A DNA stretch of 64,000 nt, taken from NCBI RefSeq assembly GCF_030499575.1, contig NZ_JASTLC010000001.1:8580001-8644000 (forward strand), read 5' to 3'. This stretch comes from Streptomyces sp. DG2A-72. Its GTDB lineage: Bacteria > Actinomycetota > Actinomycetes > Streptomycetales > Streptomycetaceae. A model generated the notes under the pieces. It saw only the letters and a program-made list of their open reading frames with translations, did not search any database and was not told the origin of the DNA. A program made the position numbers and the translations under genes. The number at the start of each line of letters is the position of its first letter. Position 1 is the stretch's first letter. Shown piece by piece: positions 42,601 to 53,798 of this stretch.

Positions 42601-43380
42601 ATGCGCATCGCGACCTGGAACGTGAACTCGATCACCGCCCGCCTGCCGCGGCTCCTGGCCTGGCTGGAGAGCAGCGGCACCGACGTGCTCTGCCTCCAGG
42701 AGGCCAAGGTCGCCGAGGACCAGTTCCCGTCCGCCCAACTGCGCGAGCTCGGCTACGAGTCGGCGGTCCACGCGACCGGCCGGTGGAACGGCGTGGCGGT
42801 GCTCTCCCGCATAGGCCTGGAGGACGTCGTCAAGGGCCTGCCCGGCGACCCCGGCTTCGACGGCGTGGTCGAGCCCCGCGCCATCTCCGCGACCTGCGGC
42901 CCGGTCCGCGTCTGGTCGGTGTACGTGCCGAACGGCCGTGAGGTGGATCACCCTCACTACGCCTACAAGCTCCAGTGGTTCGAGGCCCTGAAGGCGACCG
43001 TCGCGGGCGACGCGTCCGGCAGCCGCCCGTTCGCGGTGATGGGCGACTACAACGTGGCCCCGACGGACGACGACGTCTACGACGTGGCCGCCTTCGAGGG
43101 CTCCACCCACATCACCCCCGCCGAGCGCGCGGCCCTGGCCTCCCTGCGCGAGGCAGGCCTGTCGGACGTCGTGCCCCGCCCCCTCAAGTACGACCACCCG
43201 TTCACGTACTGGGACTACCGCCAGCTCTGCTTCCCCAAGAACCGCGGCATGCGCATCGACCTGGTCTACGGCAACGAGCCGTTCACCAAGGCGGTCAAGG
43301 ACTCCTACGTGGACCGAGAAGAACGCAAGGGCAAGGGCGCGTCGGACCACGCACCGGTGGTAGTGGACCTCGACGTATAA
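42601..43380 (+). CDS. xthA: Exodeoxyribonuclease III
   Basis: 259 residues of the ExoIII/APE1 family, cutting the 5' side of abasic sites and removing 3' blocks during base-excision repair. Visible motifs: IATWNVNSI (metal-binding Asn), LCLQEAKV (Glu), SVYVPNG (catalytic Tyr), VMGDYNVAPTD (Asp-Asn), MRIDLVYG and SDHAPVVVDLD with the catalytic Asp-His. Ordinary length for the family. Its 3' end is followed after 15 nt by one copy of the hairpin-plus-tail repeat seen four times in the window. Confidence 0.94.
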   Translation: MRIATWNVNSITARLPRLLAWLESSGTDVLCLQEAKVAEDQFPSAQLRELGYESAVHATGRWNGVAVLSRIGLEDVVKGLPGDPGFDGVVEPRAISATCGPVRVWSVYVPNGREVDHPHYAYKLQWFEALKATVAGDASGSRPFAVMGDYNVAPTDDDVYDVAAFEGSTHITPAERAALASLREAGLSDVVPRPLKYDHPFTYWDYRQLCFPKNRGMRIDLVYGNEPFTKAVKDSYVDREERKGKGASDHAPVVVDLDV

Positions 43381-43395
43381 CCGGCCTGCGCTGCA

Positions 43396-43432
43396 GCGCC
43401 CCGCAAGGGGCGCGGGGAACTGCGCGACCAGC
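43396..43432 (+). repeat. 3'-end hairpin-plus-tail repeat, copy A (after xthA)
   Basis: GCGCCCC-GCAA-GGGGCGC hairpin followed by the tail GGGGAACTGCGCGACCAGC. It is 15 nt past the xthA stop, hairpin first. Same element as copies B, C and D. Confidence 0.85.
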
Positions 43433-43461
43433 GCCCACCGGCCCGCAGGTCAATCACCCAG

Positions 43462-44413
43462 CTACAACAGCCGCAGGTCCACAGACTCCGGCAAGCGCAG
43501 CGCCTGCGCCCCCGCCGGGATCTCGACGCCCGCCGCGCCCCGGAAGGCCAGCGGGACCGGCACGTCCCGCGCCTCGGCGCCCGCCGCCTGGACCGCCACC
43601 GTCGCGCTCCCGATCCGCACGGGCGCCGCCGCGAAGGTGTTGTCGAACCGCAGCCGCACCCGCGGTCCGCCCACCGAGGTGTGCACGACCAGCCGCAGGG
43701 TCCGGTCCGCCCAGGGCCCCACGGCCGGGTAGCCGGACGTCGCAGCCGCCCAACTGCCGGTCCAGCCCCGGGTGGCCGCCCGCACGGACAGCGCGAACAC
43801 ATGCAGCCCGGGCACGCTGGGCAGCCGTACCGAGGCGACCTCGTGTCCCGCCACGACCGGGACCGTCACGACGTACAGCCGTGCCTTCTCGGCGAGTTGA
43901 CCGCCGGGCGTGTTCACGTGCGGCAGCGCGACCGCCTTCGTCGCGAGCGGGCCGGTGCGCCAGTCGGGGGCGGTCAGCCGGTACGTCGAGACGGAGCCGT
44001 CCTGGTACGACACCATGCCGGTGCCGCTCACGTCGCCACCGTCCGTGCCCGCCACGAGGAAGGCGAGCGCGTCGCCATGGCCGCGGACCCGCACCGCCTG
44101 ACCGTCGGCCCGTACGTTGTCCGGCTCGCCCGCCCCGACGCGCGGCCAGGTCAGCCGGGCGCCCTGCACGGTGAGCATGCGGCCGGATGTCCAGCCCGCC
44201 GCCCCTGAGGTCCTGCGCGGAGATCGAGGCGCCCGTGCCGTCGAAGTCGGCCTCGCCCGGCCGGGTGTCGTCGCTGACCGCGGTGTTGTCGAAGTGACGC
44301 GCGAGCGGCAGCGGCTCGGCGCCGGTCGTGGGGGCGGCACCCGCCGAGGTGACCCAGACCAGCGAGGCGAGCAGCGCGAGGACGACCGCGGGACTCCGGA
44401 CCCATCGGCGCAC
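43462..44413 (-). pseudogene. Secreted protein with a +1 frameshift
   Basis: The start at 44413 gives a signal peptide (VVLALLASLVWVTSAGA) and LARHFDNTAVSDDTRPGEA. Near 44202-44205 a run of four C (G on the coding strand) is one base too long. After correction the frame continues as AAGWTSGRMLTVQGARLTWP to PESVDLRLL and a stop at 43462. The repaired product is about 316 residues, with two beta-rich domains like those attached to secreted glycosidases (HFDN..DFDGTG..SISAQDL). As written translation would end in nonsense. Either a real pseudogene or a homopolymer error in the assembly. Confidence 0.75.
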
Positions 44414-44614
44414 GGCCGCTCCTCCCGGTCACTGCCTGACCTGGACCACATGAGGAAAACGACATGAAGCGAAGAGACTGAGGACGCATCGTGAAGCTGC
44501 GGAGGCGACCGTGACACGTCAATCAGGCAGGCGCCAGGCGGCGCGAAGTCGGTTGCGATCCGGGGTGCGCGCGCCTGTGGTGCGCACGGCGGTGCGAATG
44601 ACAGGCTGGGAGGT

Positions 44615-45022
44615 ATGAAGATCCCTTTTCTGGGCGACCGGAGCAAGAAGCCCGGGTTCCCCGACGCCGAGGGCATCGCCGAACTCCTCTCCGAGTGTGA
44701 ACTGCTGCGCTCCCAGGCGTCCGAGGAGGGCGTCCAACTGGACGACTCCGCCGCCTCGTTGGAGGAACTCGACCAGCTGGTCCCGCGGTGGCGGGACGAC
44801 GAGGAGATCCTGCCCTGGCTGGGCAACGACGCCGGGCTGTATCTGGGCACCGTCATCGTGCGCACCGTGCCAGGTGCCGCGTGGGAGATCTGGCCCAACG
44901 GCCAGCCGGTGATCCGGCTCGCCTCGGGGCGCGAGTTCGATGTCGTCGCCTCCGGCCAGGAATGGGCGTCCAGCGGAGTGCCCGAACTGTCGCAGCTGTA
45001 CGCGGAGGTCGCGGAGGCGTGA
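44615..45022 (+). CDS. Conserved Streptomyces protein (DUF6278-like)
   Basis: 135 residues, acidic, without membrane segments. Distinct features are KKPGFPDAEGIAELLSECEL, DDSAASLEELDQLVPRW and LPWLGNDAGLYLGTVIVRTV, then AAWEIWPNGQPVIRL. I associate it with the DUF6278 family, function unknown; its length and Trp/Gly-rich end resemble small Streptomyces cytosolic proteins. ATG at 44615 with GGGAGG upstream. Divergent from the frameshifted secreted protein. Confidence 0.65.
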   Translation: MKIPFLGDRSKKPGFPDAEGIAELLSECELLRSQASEEGVQLDDSAASLEELDQLVPRWRDDEEILPWLGNDAGLYLGTVIVRTVPGAAWEIWPNGQPVIRLASGREFDVVASGQEWASSGVPELSQLYAEVAEA

Positions 45023-45269
45023 CCCTCCGCGTTAAATACGGCTAATGCCCGAAAGGTGCGTGTCGTGTGCTTATGCACCTCTTATCCTGGATAGTTTGCG
45101 GCAACCACGACACAGTTGAGAGCGGGGTAGGGGGCAGCAGTCACAGAGCCAGGCCCGCCCGGCGGCAGCCGGAGATCACTGCTCGCACTGCGGAGGCGAG
45201 GAGAAGGTCAGCTGCACGCCGGACGGGTTCCGCCTTTGCCGCAGCGCCCGTGGCCGTGCCCGGTGGGAC

Positions 45270-46028
45270 TCAGGAGGCGCGGTGGGAGTTGCGCGGAGCC
45301 GCCGGGGCCGGCAGCGGCGTCTGCGCGGTCCGGGTGACATCGCCGACGAGTTCGACCACGTCCGGTCCGTAGGCCTGGGAGTTGATGACCTTCAGCAGCA
45401 GGACGAAGGAGTTGCTGCCGTGCTTGCGGGCCAGGCGCTCGTGGTTGCGGGCCAGATAGCGGGTCGCGGCCTGGTTGGTGATGGCACGCTGGCCGCAGAA
45501 GAGGAAGACCGGACGGCTCTGCTTCGGGTCGCCCGCGGTGAGCCGGGCCAGCAGCACGTACTCGGCGACGCCCGCCTCCAGACGGTAGCGCTCGCTGCCG
45601 ATCTGGAAGGCGCCCCGGTCCGGGCCGGGTTCGGGGTCGATGTTGATCCGTATCCCGGGCAGCATCGCGGACATATGGGCCAGCATGCGCCGGTTCGACC
45701 CCGGGCCGCCCACACAGAACTCCGTGCGCTCGCCGAAACCCTGATGGACCGCGTCCTGCGTGATCACCTGGGTGTGCGCGCCACAGTCCTTGATCAGCGC
45801 GGACAGCTCCAGCAGGGCGAACACGTCGAAGCGGTGCACCGCCGGTTCGGAGGTGGCCGGGTCGCGGTTGACGACGAGCAGTGACTCCGAGTTCTCCGGC
45901 AGCCCGAAGAAGGCCTGCTTGCGGCGGAGTTTGCGCTTCCACACATAGGTCCGGGCCAGCCAGCCGAGCGCGGCACTGATGCCTGCGGCCACCACGCCGA
46001 GGACGATGTTGCGTACGTCGTCATTCAT
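45270..46028 (-). CDS. N-terminally membrane-anchored protein of unknown function
   Basis: 252 residues. One TM segment (NIVLGVVAAGISAALGWLA) is followed by a basic stretch (KRKLRRKQAF) and a soluble domain: ESLLVVNRDPATSEPAVHRF, FALLELSALIKDCGAHTQVI, TEFCVGGPGSNRRMLAHMSA and VFLFCGQRAITNQAATRYLA. The FCVGGPGSNR loop resembles glycine-rich nucleotide-binding turns of the SLOG/deoxyribosyltransferase-like superfamily, but I cannot assign it firmly. Start ATG at 46028 was chosen over a longer frame because the upstream residues do not look coding. Divergent from ggt. Confidence 0.6.
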   Translation of the reverse strand: MNDDVRNIVLGVVAAGISAALGWLARTYVWKRKLRRKQAFFGLPENSESLLVVNRDPATSEPAVHRFDVFALLELSALIKDCGAHTQVITQDAVHQGFGERTEFCVGGPGSNRRMLAHMSAMLPGIRINIDPEPGPDRGAFQIGSERYRLEAGVAEYVLLARLTAGDPKQSRPVFLFCGQRAITNQAATRYLARNHERLARKHGSNSFVLLLKVINSQAYGPDVVELVGDVTRTAQTPLPAPAAPRNSHRAS

Positions 46029-46110
46029 GGGCGCGCATGGTAGCGGGTGCTCCTGACGGGGGCATGTCCATCCATTAGGCTGCGCGAACGGTCCCTGACT
46101 GGAGGTGCGG

Positions 46111-47910
46111 ATGCGTCGTTCCGTCGCACGCAAGCTGTCGTTCCTGGCGGTCTCGGCCGCACTGGTGTCAGTGGGGGCGGCGGCGCCTCCCACCGCTTCC
46201 CGTCCGGCCGTCGAGAAGGTCCCCGTCGCCGTCGGCTACGGAGGTGCCGTCGCCAGCGTCGACGCGGACGCCTCCGCCGCCGGTATCGAGGTCCTGAAGG
46301 GGGGCGGCAACGCAGTCGACGCCGCCGTGGCCACGGCCGCCGCGCTCGGTGTCACCGAGCCCTACTCCTCCGGCATCGGCGGAGGCGGCTACTTCGTCTA
46401 CTACGATGCCAAGTCCCGTACGGTGCACACGATCGACGGCCGTGAGACCGCGCCTCTGAGCGCCGACTCGCAGCTCTTCGTCGAGAACGGGAAGCCGGTC
46501 GCCTTCGCCGACGCCGTCAGCAGCGGTCTCGCCGTCGGCACTCCGGGCACGCCGGCCACTTGGCGGACGGCACTGGACAAGTGGGGCAGCACCAAGCTCG
46601 CGACGCTGCTCGAACCCGCCGAGCGCCTGGCCCGCGACGGCTTCACCGTCGACGACACGTTCCGCGCGCAGACCGCGTCGAACGAGACCCGGTTCCGCTA
46701 CTTCCCGGACACGGCCGAGCTGTTCCTGCCGAACGGCCAACTCCCCGTGGTCGGATCCACGTTCAAGAACCCCGATCTCGCCCGCACCTACGAGGAGCTG
46801 GGCCGGGAGGGCGTCAAGGCCCTCTACCGCGGTGACCTCGCCGAGGACATCGTCGACACCGTCAACAACCCGTCCGTCGACCCGGATTCGGGCTGGAACG
46901 CCCGCCCGGGCGAGCTGTCGGCGGAGGATCTGGCGGCCTACCGCGCCAAGCTCCAGGCGCCGACCAAGACCTCGTACCGCGGCCTCGGCGTCTACTCCAT
47001 GGCGCCCTCCTCCTCCGGCGGTACCACCGTAGGCGAGGCTCTCAACATCCTTGAGGGGACCGACCTTTCGAAGGCGAGCGAGGTGCAGTACCTGCACCGC
47101 TACATCGAGGCGAGCCGGATCGCGTTCGCGGACCGGGGGCGCTGGGTCGGCGACCCGGCCTTCGAGGACGTACCGACGAAGGAGCTGCTGTCCCAGCGGT
47201 ACGCCGACTCGCGGGCGTGCCTCATCAAGGACGACGCCGTGCTCACCAGCCCGCTCGCGCCCGGCGATCCGCGTGATCCTGCGGACTGCGGTGCGGGAGG
47301 TACGGCGGCCGAGACGACGTACGAGGGCGAGAACACCACGCATCTGACGGTGGCCGACAAGTGGGGGAACGTCGTCTCCTACACGCTCACCATCGAGCAG
47401 ACCGGCGGTAGCGGGATCACGGTGCCCGGACGCGGGTTCATCCTCAACAACGAGCTGACGGACTTCTCCTTCGCTCCGGCCAACCCGGCCGTCCACGACC
47501 CGAATCTGCCGGGGCCGGGCAAGCGGCCGCGGTCGTCCATCTCGCCGACGATTGTGCTGGACCAGTACAACAAGCCGGTCGTCGCGCTCGGTTCGCCCGG
47601 TGGGGCGACGATCATCACGACCGTGCTGCAGACGCTGACGGGGTTCTTGGACCGGGGGTTGCCGCTCGTCGACGCGATTGCGGCGCCGCGGGCGAGCCAG
47701 CGGAATGCTGCGCAGACCGAGCTTGAACCCGGGCTGTTCAACAGCCCGTTGAAGGCACAACTGGAGGCGATCGGGCACGGCTTCCGTCTGAACCCCGAGA
47801 TTGGTGCGGCGACGGGTGTGCAGCGGCTGCCGGGTGGGAAGTGGCTGGCCGCTGCTGAGAAGGTGCGGCGGGGTGGTGGGGCGGCGCAAGTGGTGTACCC
47901 CGCGCCGTAG
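46111..47910 (+). CDS. ggt: Secreted gamma-glutamyltransferase
   Basis: 599 residues: a signal peptide (residues 1-30), the large subunit, then self-cleavage before the nucleophile Thr409 in ENTTHLTVADKWGN to give the small subunit. Other signature residues: GGGNAVDAAVATA, SGIGGGGYFVYYD, DGRETAP and GRGFILNNELTDFSF, with SPGGATIITTVLQT near the end. It hydrolyses or transfers gamma-glutamyl groups from glutathione-type or other peptides outside the cytoplasm. ATG at 46111 has GGAGG 5 nt upstream; a GTG at 46105 is less likely. The convergent clp gene ends 58 nt away, with one copy of the hairpin repeat between. Confidence 0.95.
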   Translation: MRRSVARKLSFLAVSAALVSVGAAAPPTASRPAVEKVPVAVGYGGAVASVDADASAAGIEVLKGGGNAVDAAVATAAALGVTEPYSSGIGGGGYFVYYDAKSRTVHTIDGRETAPLSADSQLFVENGKPVAFADAVSSGLAVGTPGTPATWRTALDKWGSTKLATLLEPAERLARDGFTVDDTFRAQTASNETRFRYFPDTAELFLPNGQLPVVGSTFKNPDLARTYEELGREGVKALYRGDLAEDIVDTVNNPSVDPDSGWNARPGELSAEDLAAYRAKLQAPTKTSYRGLGVYSMAPSSSGGTTVGEALNILEGTDLSKASEVQYLHRYIEASRIAFADRGRWVGDPAFEDVPTKELLSQRYADSRACLIKDDAVLTSPLAPGDPRDPADCGAGGTAAETTYEGENTTHLTVADKWGNVVSYTLTIEQTGGSGITVPGRGFILNNELTDFSFAPANPAVHDPNLPGPGKRPRSSISPTIVLDQYNKPVVALGSPGGATIITTVLQTLTGFLDRGLPLVDAIAAPRASQRNAAQTELEPGLFNSPLKAQLEAIGHGFRLNPEIGAATGVQRLPGGKWLAAAEKVRRGGGAAQVVYPAP

Positions 47911-47929
47911 GCGTCTGCGGGTGCGTGGG

Positions 47930-47968
47930 GGCTGGTCGCGCAGTTCCCCGCGCCCCTTGCGGGGCGCT
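47930..47968 (-). repeat. 3'-end hairpin-plus-tail repeat, copy B (after clp)
   Basis: Reverse orientation: the tail complement GCTGGTCGCGCAGTTCCCC is followed by the GCGCCCC-TTGC-GGGGCGC hairpin, which abuts the clp stop. Read on the minus strand it is hairpin first, then tail. Confidence 0.85.
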
Positions 47969-50494
<2,526 letters not shown>

Positions 50495-50663
50495 CGCATG
50501 TCCGTTCCGCTGATCTACGTGCCGGTGCGGACGAGTGCCCAATGCGGGGCCCCGCTACACCCGGGCTTCTACAACACCTTGGCACGGTCGTGGGGCGGCG
50601 GCATGTTGTGAGACGCCTACGGTTCGGGGGAGTGATCTTGGCTTGCGGCTGCGGGTTGTTTGT

Positions 50664-50703
50664 GGCTGGTCGCGCAGTTCCCCGCGCCCCTTACGGGGCG
50701 CTC
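50664..50703 (-). repeat. 3'-end hairpin-plus-tail repeat, copy C (after map)
   Basis: Tail complement GGCTGGTCGCGCAGTTCCCC, then GCGCCCC-TTAC-GGGGCGC. The hairpin sits directly after the map stop (50706), in the minus-strand orientation, before the clp start. Confidence 0.85.
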
Positions 50704-50705
50704 TC

Positions 50706-51473
50706 TTACCGCTCAGTGAGAATGCGGGGGCCCGTCTCCGTGATCGCCACCGTGTGTTCCGCGTGGGCTGCCCTGGACCCGTCGTTTGTTTTGAGGGTCC
50801 AGCCGTCGCCTGCTGCGTGGTAGCCGTCCTCGCCGCCGGCCAGGAGCATGGGCTCGATGGCGATGGCCATGCCATGGCGGAGGGGGAGGCCGCGGCCGGG
50901 GCGGCCCTCGTTCGGGATTGAGGGGTCCTCGTGCATGCGGCGGCCGATGCCGTGGCCGCCGAAGCCCTGGGGGATGCCGTAGCCGGCGGCGCGGCAGATG
51001 GTGCCGATGGCGTGGGCGATGTCGCCGATGCGGTTGCCGACCACGGCCGCCTCGATGCCGGCGGCGAGGGCGCGCTCGGCGGTCTCGATCAGGCGGAGGT
51101 CGGCCGGGCGTGGCTTGCCGACGATGAAGCTGATCGCCGAGTCGCCGACCCAGCCGTCGAGTTCGGCGCCGCAGTCGATGGAGACGAGGTCGCCGTCGCG
51201 CAGCCGGTAGCGGGTCGGGATGCCGTGCACGATCGCGTCGTTGACGGAGGTGCAGATGACGGCGGGGAAGGGGACGGGGGCGAAGGAGGGGCGATAGCCG
51301 AGGAACGGTGATGTCGCGCCCGCCCCGCGCAGCACCTCACGCGCCACCTCGTCCAGCTCCAGCAGGGAAACGCCCACGTCAGCGGCTTTTCGTACGGCTG
51401 TGAGGGCCTGGCCGACGACCTGGCCGGCCGTGTACATCGCATCGATCGAAGTGTCCGTCTTCAGTTCCACCAT
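50706..51473 (-). CDS. map: Type I methionine aminopeptidase (second-copy type)
   Basis: 255 residues of the pita-bread fold; it removes the initiator Met from nascent proteins. Dinuclear metal ligands visible: Asp in VSIDCGAELDG, Asp in GWVGDSAISF, His in GFGGHGIGRRMHEDP, Glu in AIEPMLLAG and Glu in AHAEHTVAI. Start ATG at 51473 lies only 8 nt after a TATAGT -10, with no Shine-Dalgarno, so the transcript is likely leaderless. Streptomycetes carry more than one map; this copy pairs with a divergent XRE regulator, which suggests conditional expression. Confidence 0.92.
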   Translation of the reverse strand: MVELKTDTSIDAMYTAGQVVGQALTAVRKAADVGVSLLELDEVAREVLRGAGATSPFLGYRPSFAPVPFPAVICTSVNDAIVHGIPTRYRLRDGDLVSIDCGAELDGWVGDSAISFIVGKPRPADLRLIETAERALAAGIEAAVVGNRIGDIAHAIGTICRAAGYGIPQGFGGHGIGRRMHEDPSIPNEGRPGRGLPLRHGMAIAIEPMLLAGGEDGYHAAGDGWTLKTNDGSRAAHAEHTVAITETGPRILTER

Positions 51474-51480
51474 GCCAATT

Positions 51481-51499
51481 ACTATACCGGTATTAGAAT
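51481..51499. promoter_or_regulatory. Overlapping divergent promoters and operator of map and the XRE gene
   Basis: The perfect palindrome ATACCGGTAT (51484-51493) lies between two -10 boxes pointing outwards: TATAGT on the minus strand (51486-51481) towards map, and TAGAAT on the plus strand (51494-51499) towards the XRE gene. Each -10 is 6-7 nt from the start codon, so both mRNAs would begin at the ATG. Confidence 0.7.
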
Positions 51500-51505
51500 G
51501 GTGGC

Positions 51506-51760
51506 ATGGTACGCACCCCACTGACTCCACAAGAGCGTGAACGCGGCGAGCGGCTCGGGCGGCTGCTGCGTGAGGCGCGCGGCGGACGCAGCATGGCCGA
51601 CGTCGCGGCGAGCGCCGGGATCTCCGCCGAGACGCTGCGCAAGATCGAGACCGGACGGGCCCCGACGCCGGCCTTCTTCACCGTGGCGGCGCTGGCCGGG
51701 GCGCTCGGTCTGTCGATGGATGAGCTGGCGGGGGGCTGCGTGCTCGCGGCGGCGGCGTGA
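51506..51760 (+). CDS. XRE-family DNA-binding protein
   Basis: 84 residues that are essentially one lambda-repressor-like HTH: RLGRLLREARGGRSMADVAA, SAGISAETLRKIETGRAPTP (recognition helix) and TVAALAGALGLSMDELAG. No effector domain. The ATG is 6 nt after a -10 box with no Shine-Dalgarno, suggesting leaderless translation. It is the natural candidate to bind the palindrome shared with the divergent map gene, and thus to repress itself and map. Confidence 0.87.
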   Translation: MVRTPLTPQERERGERLGRLLREARGGRSMADVAASAGISAETLRKIETGRAPTPAFFTVAALAGALGLSMDELAGGCVLAAAA

Positions 51761-51776
51761 TCAGCCGCGTTCGCAT

Positions 51777-51802
51777 GGCGGTGATCGGATTCGGTCACCG
51801 CC
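51777..51802 (+). terminator. Hairpin after the XRE gene
   Basis: GGCGGTGA / TCACCGCC perfect 8-bp arms around a 10-nt loop, 16 nt after the XRE stop. No T-run. Confidence 0.55.
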
Positions 51803-51884
51803 ACCACTCCTGCACAGGGAGACTCCTGCTCACCCGTGGAAAACTCCCTGTAGCGCTCCCGTAACACGGCTGGTGTTGCCTACG

Positions 51885-51902
51885 GACCGGAGTGTTCCGG
51901 TC
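51885..51902. promoter_or_regulatory. GACCGGA-N4-TCCGGTC palindrome before the next gene
   Basis: Perfect 7-bp arms, 16 nt upstream of the ATG at 51919 and just before its GCAGGAG ribosome-binding site. It could be an operator or an mRNA structure; no relative was seen elsewhere in the window. Confidence 0.4.
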
Positions 51903-51918
51903 TGGCAGGAGTTGAGCG

Positions 51919-53619
51919 ATGACTGTGGATCAACTCCCGGGACGCATGCGGGAGTTCGCGAACTACCTGGACCGTCTGCTGGCGCGCCTGGATCACGGCG
52001 CCGGCTGGTGCGCGGTGTTCTGGCAACGCGACCCCGACGGCATGCGGGCCTGTCTCGACGGACGCGAAATCCCGCCCTGGGACGTGATGGAGGCGCTCCT
52101 GCAGGACCTCGCCGCCGACTACGGTCCCGATGTCGCCGCTCCCGAGAAGGACCAGGCCCGCACCCTGCACGCCGCCGCGCTCAACGCCCATGACGCCCGG
52201 CCCGGCGCCCGCGACGCCCTCGGGGACCGCCTGGACGTGATGCTCCGCGAGCAGCGCTACGCCGCCGAACGGCAGGCCGAGCTGGGCCATTTGCTCGCCT
52301 CCGCCACCACCCGCGAACAGGCCGATGACCTCCGCCTCGACCTCGCCTGGGCCCGCGACGACCATGACCGCGCCACCGCCCGATGCGCCGAACTCCGCTC
52401 CCGCATCGCCGAGTTGGACCGCAGATCCGTCGGCGGACAGGCGGCGGCGATCCGCCGGGGCGGCGGCCAGGGGACGTACGGGGATGGCGCGGGGGCCGGT
52501 GGGCAGGGGGCGTACGGCGACGCCACAGGGGTGCGGCGCAGTGGTGCGTACGACGGCGGCGACAGCGGTGCCCACGACGACGTGTTCCCGCAGCACGGCG
52601 ATTCCCGCGGCGCCCCGCAGCACGCGGGAGCGCACCGGATGGCGCAGCAGCGCTCCGCACAGTCCCCGGGCCCCGCGTACGGTCCGCGGAACCCCGAGGG
52701 CCTGCTCGCCCCCGGCCCCGGACACGCGTCGGGTCCTGGCCGGCACGTGAATCCGGTGCACGGCGAAGCCCGAGGCGCTGGAGGTCCCGCCCCGCAGGAA
52801 GCCGAGGACGCGGGGCACGAGCGGAGCCGGACCGTGGGTCCCGACCCGGCCCCGGAACAGCCCGCACAGCCCGCCCCCAAGCAACGCAAGCGGCGCTGGG
52901 GTGGTGCGCGGTTCGCCGGGATGGTCGAGGAAGAGGCCGCCCCCGTCGTCGTACCTCCGGACGCCGCCGTACCGGTGCTGCCCGAGCCGCCCGCCGCGGC
53001 CGGGCGTACGCCGCGCGGGGCCCGGTTCGCCGGGGCCGCCGCGGCGCAGAAGGCGCCGGCGCCGGAACCGCAGGCCGAGCCGGTGGGCTCGGAGGCGCGG
53101 CGGCAGGTCGCCGGGACGGTCGAGACGCTGGCGCGGCTGCGGGCCGAGGGGCGTAGCGGCGAGGCGCATGTGCTGCTCGTCGAGGCCGCCTACTGGCCCG
53201 CCGACCACTTTCCGCTGCTCGCCGCCGAGATGCAGCGGGCCGGGTTCGGTGCCGACTGGGCGACGCTGCTGTGGGAGGCGGCCTCGCTGCCCGCCGACCG
53301 GCTGGTCGCCGCGGCCGATGCGCTGGCCGCGGCGGGGCGGACGTCGGACGGGGAGCAGATCCTGCGGCAAGGTGTGGCGCGGCCCGCCGCCGAGATCGGG
53401 CAGGCCGTGCTCGGGCTGGCCGGTGCGGGGCGGGGGCGCGAGGTCCGGGCACTGCTGGACGCCTACGTCCGGGTCCGCACCCCGGAGGAGGCCGCCCGTA
53501 GCGCCGAGCCCGACCCTGGGACCCTCGTACCGCTGCTGCTGGAAGCGGCCCGGGGCGTGTCGGAGGAGCGCCACTGGGACCTGGTCCACGCCCTCCGGGT
53601 GGCCGGATTCGCCGCCTGA
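51919..53619 (+). CDS. Large protein of unknown function with conserved N-terminal domain
   Basis: 566 residues in three parts. Residues 1-170 contain a conserved-looking module (MREFANYLDRLLARLDHGAG, WCAVFWQRDPDGMRACLDGR, EIPPWDVMEALLQDLAADYG) and a coiled-coil stretch (REQRYAAERQAELGHLLASA). Residues 175-390 are low-complexity, Pro/Gly/Ala/Gln-rich. Residues 390-566 form alpha-helical, TPR-like repeats (ARLRAEGRSGEAHVLLVEAA, RLVAAADALAAAGRTSDGEQ). The N-terminal R-DPDG-R...PPW pattern recalls short helical domains fused to signalling proteins in Streptomyces. No catalytic motif seen. GCAGGAG precedes the ATG. Confidence 0.6.
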   Translation: MTVDQLPGRMREFANYLDRLLARLDHGAGWCAVFWQRDPDGMRACLDGREIPPWDVMEALLQDLAADYGPDVAAPEKDQARTLHAAALNAHDARPGARDALGDRLDVMLREQRYAAERQAELGHLLASATTREQADDLRLDLAWARDDHDRATARCAELRSRIAELDRRSVGGQAAAIRRGGGQGTYGDGAGAGGQGAYGDATGVRRSGAYDGGDSGAHDDVFPQHGDSRGAPQHAGAHRMAQQRSAQSPGPAYGPRNPEGLLAPGPGHASGPGRHVNPVHGEARGAGGPAPQEAEDAGHERSRTVGPDPAPEQPAQPAPKQRKRRWGGARFAGMVEEEAAPVVVPPDAAVPVLPEPPAAAGRTPRGARFAGAAAAQKAPAPEPQAEPVGSEARRQVAGTVETLARLRAEGRSGEAHVLLVEAAYWPADHFPLLAAEMQRAGFGADWATLLWEAASLPADRLVAAADALAAAGRTSDGEQILRQGVARPAAEIGQAVLGLAGAGRGREVRALLDAYVRVRTPEEAARSAEPDPGTLVPLLLEAARGVSEERHWDLVHALRVAGFAA

Positions 53620-53798
53620 CATGTACACCAGTACGGACTGGGAGGTCATCCGACTCACCCGCGGGAGTGTGAAACATGATCGACTCAGCGGGTTAACGAC
53701 GATGGTCTTGGCAAGGCTGTCCCCGAGGCTTACTTTCGACCCTCTACGGCAGTGTCTACGTGCGTAGAGGCTCTGACGTCCCGTCGAAGGAGCAGCTC

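Noticed and set aside
45111..45269. Cys-rich frame (HCSHCGGEEKVSCTPDGFRLC-like pattern) between the DUF6278-like gene and the anchored protein
   Set aside because: It looks like a zinc ribbon, but the frame has a stop just upstream, no ATG/GTG start, and continues into the antisense of the next gene. At best a remnant.
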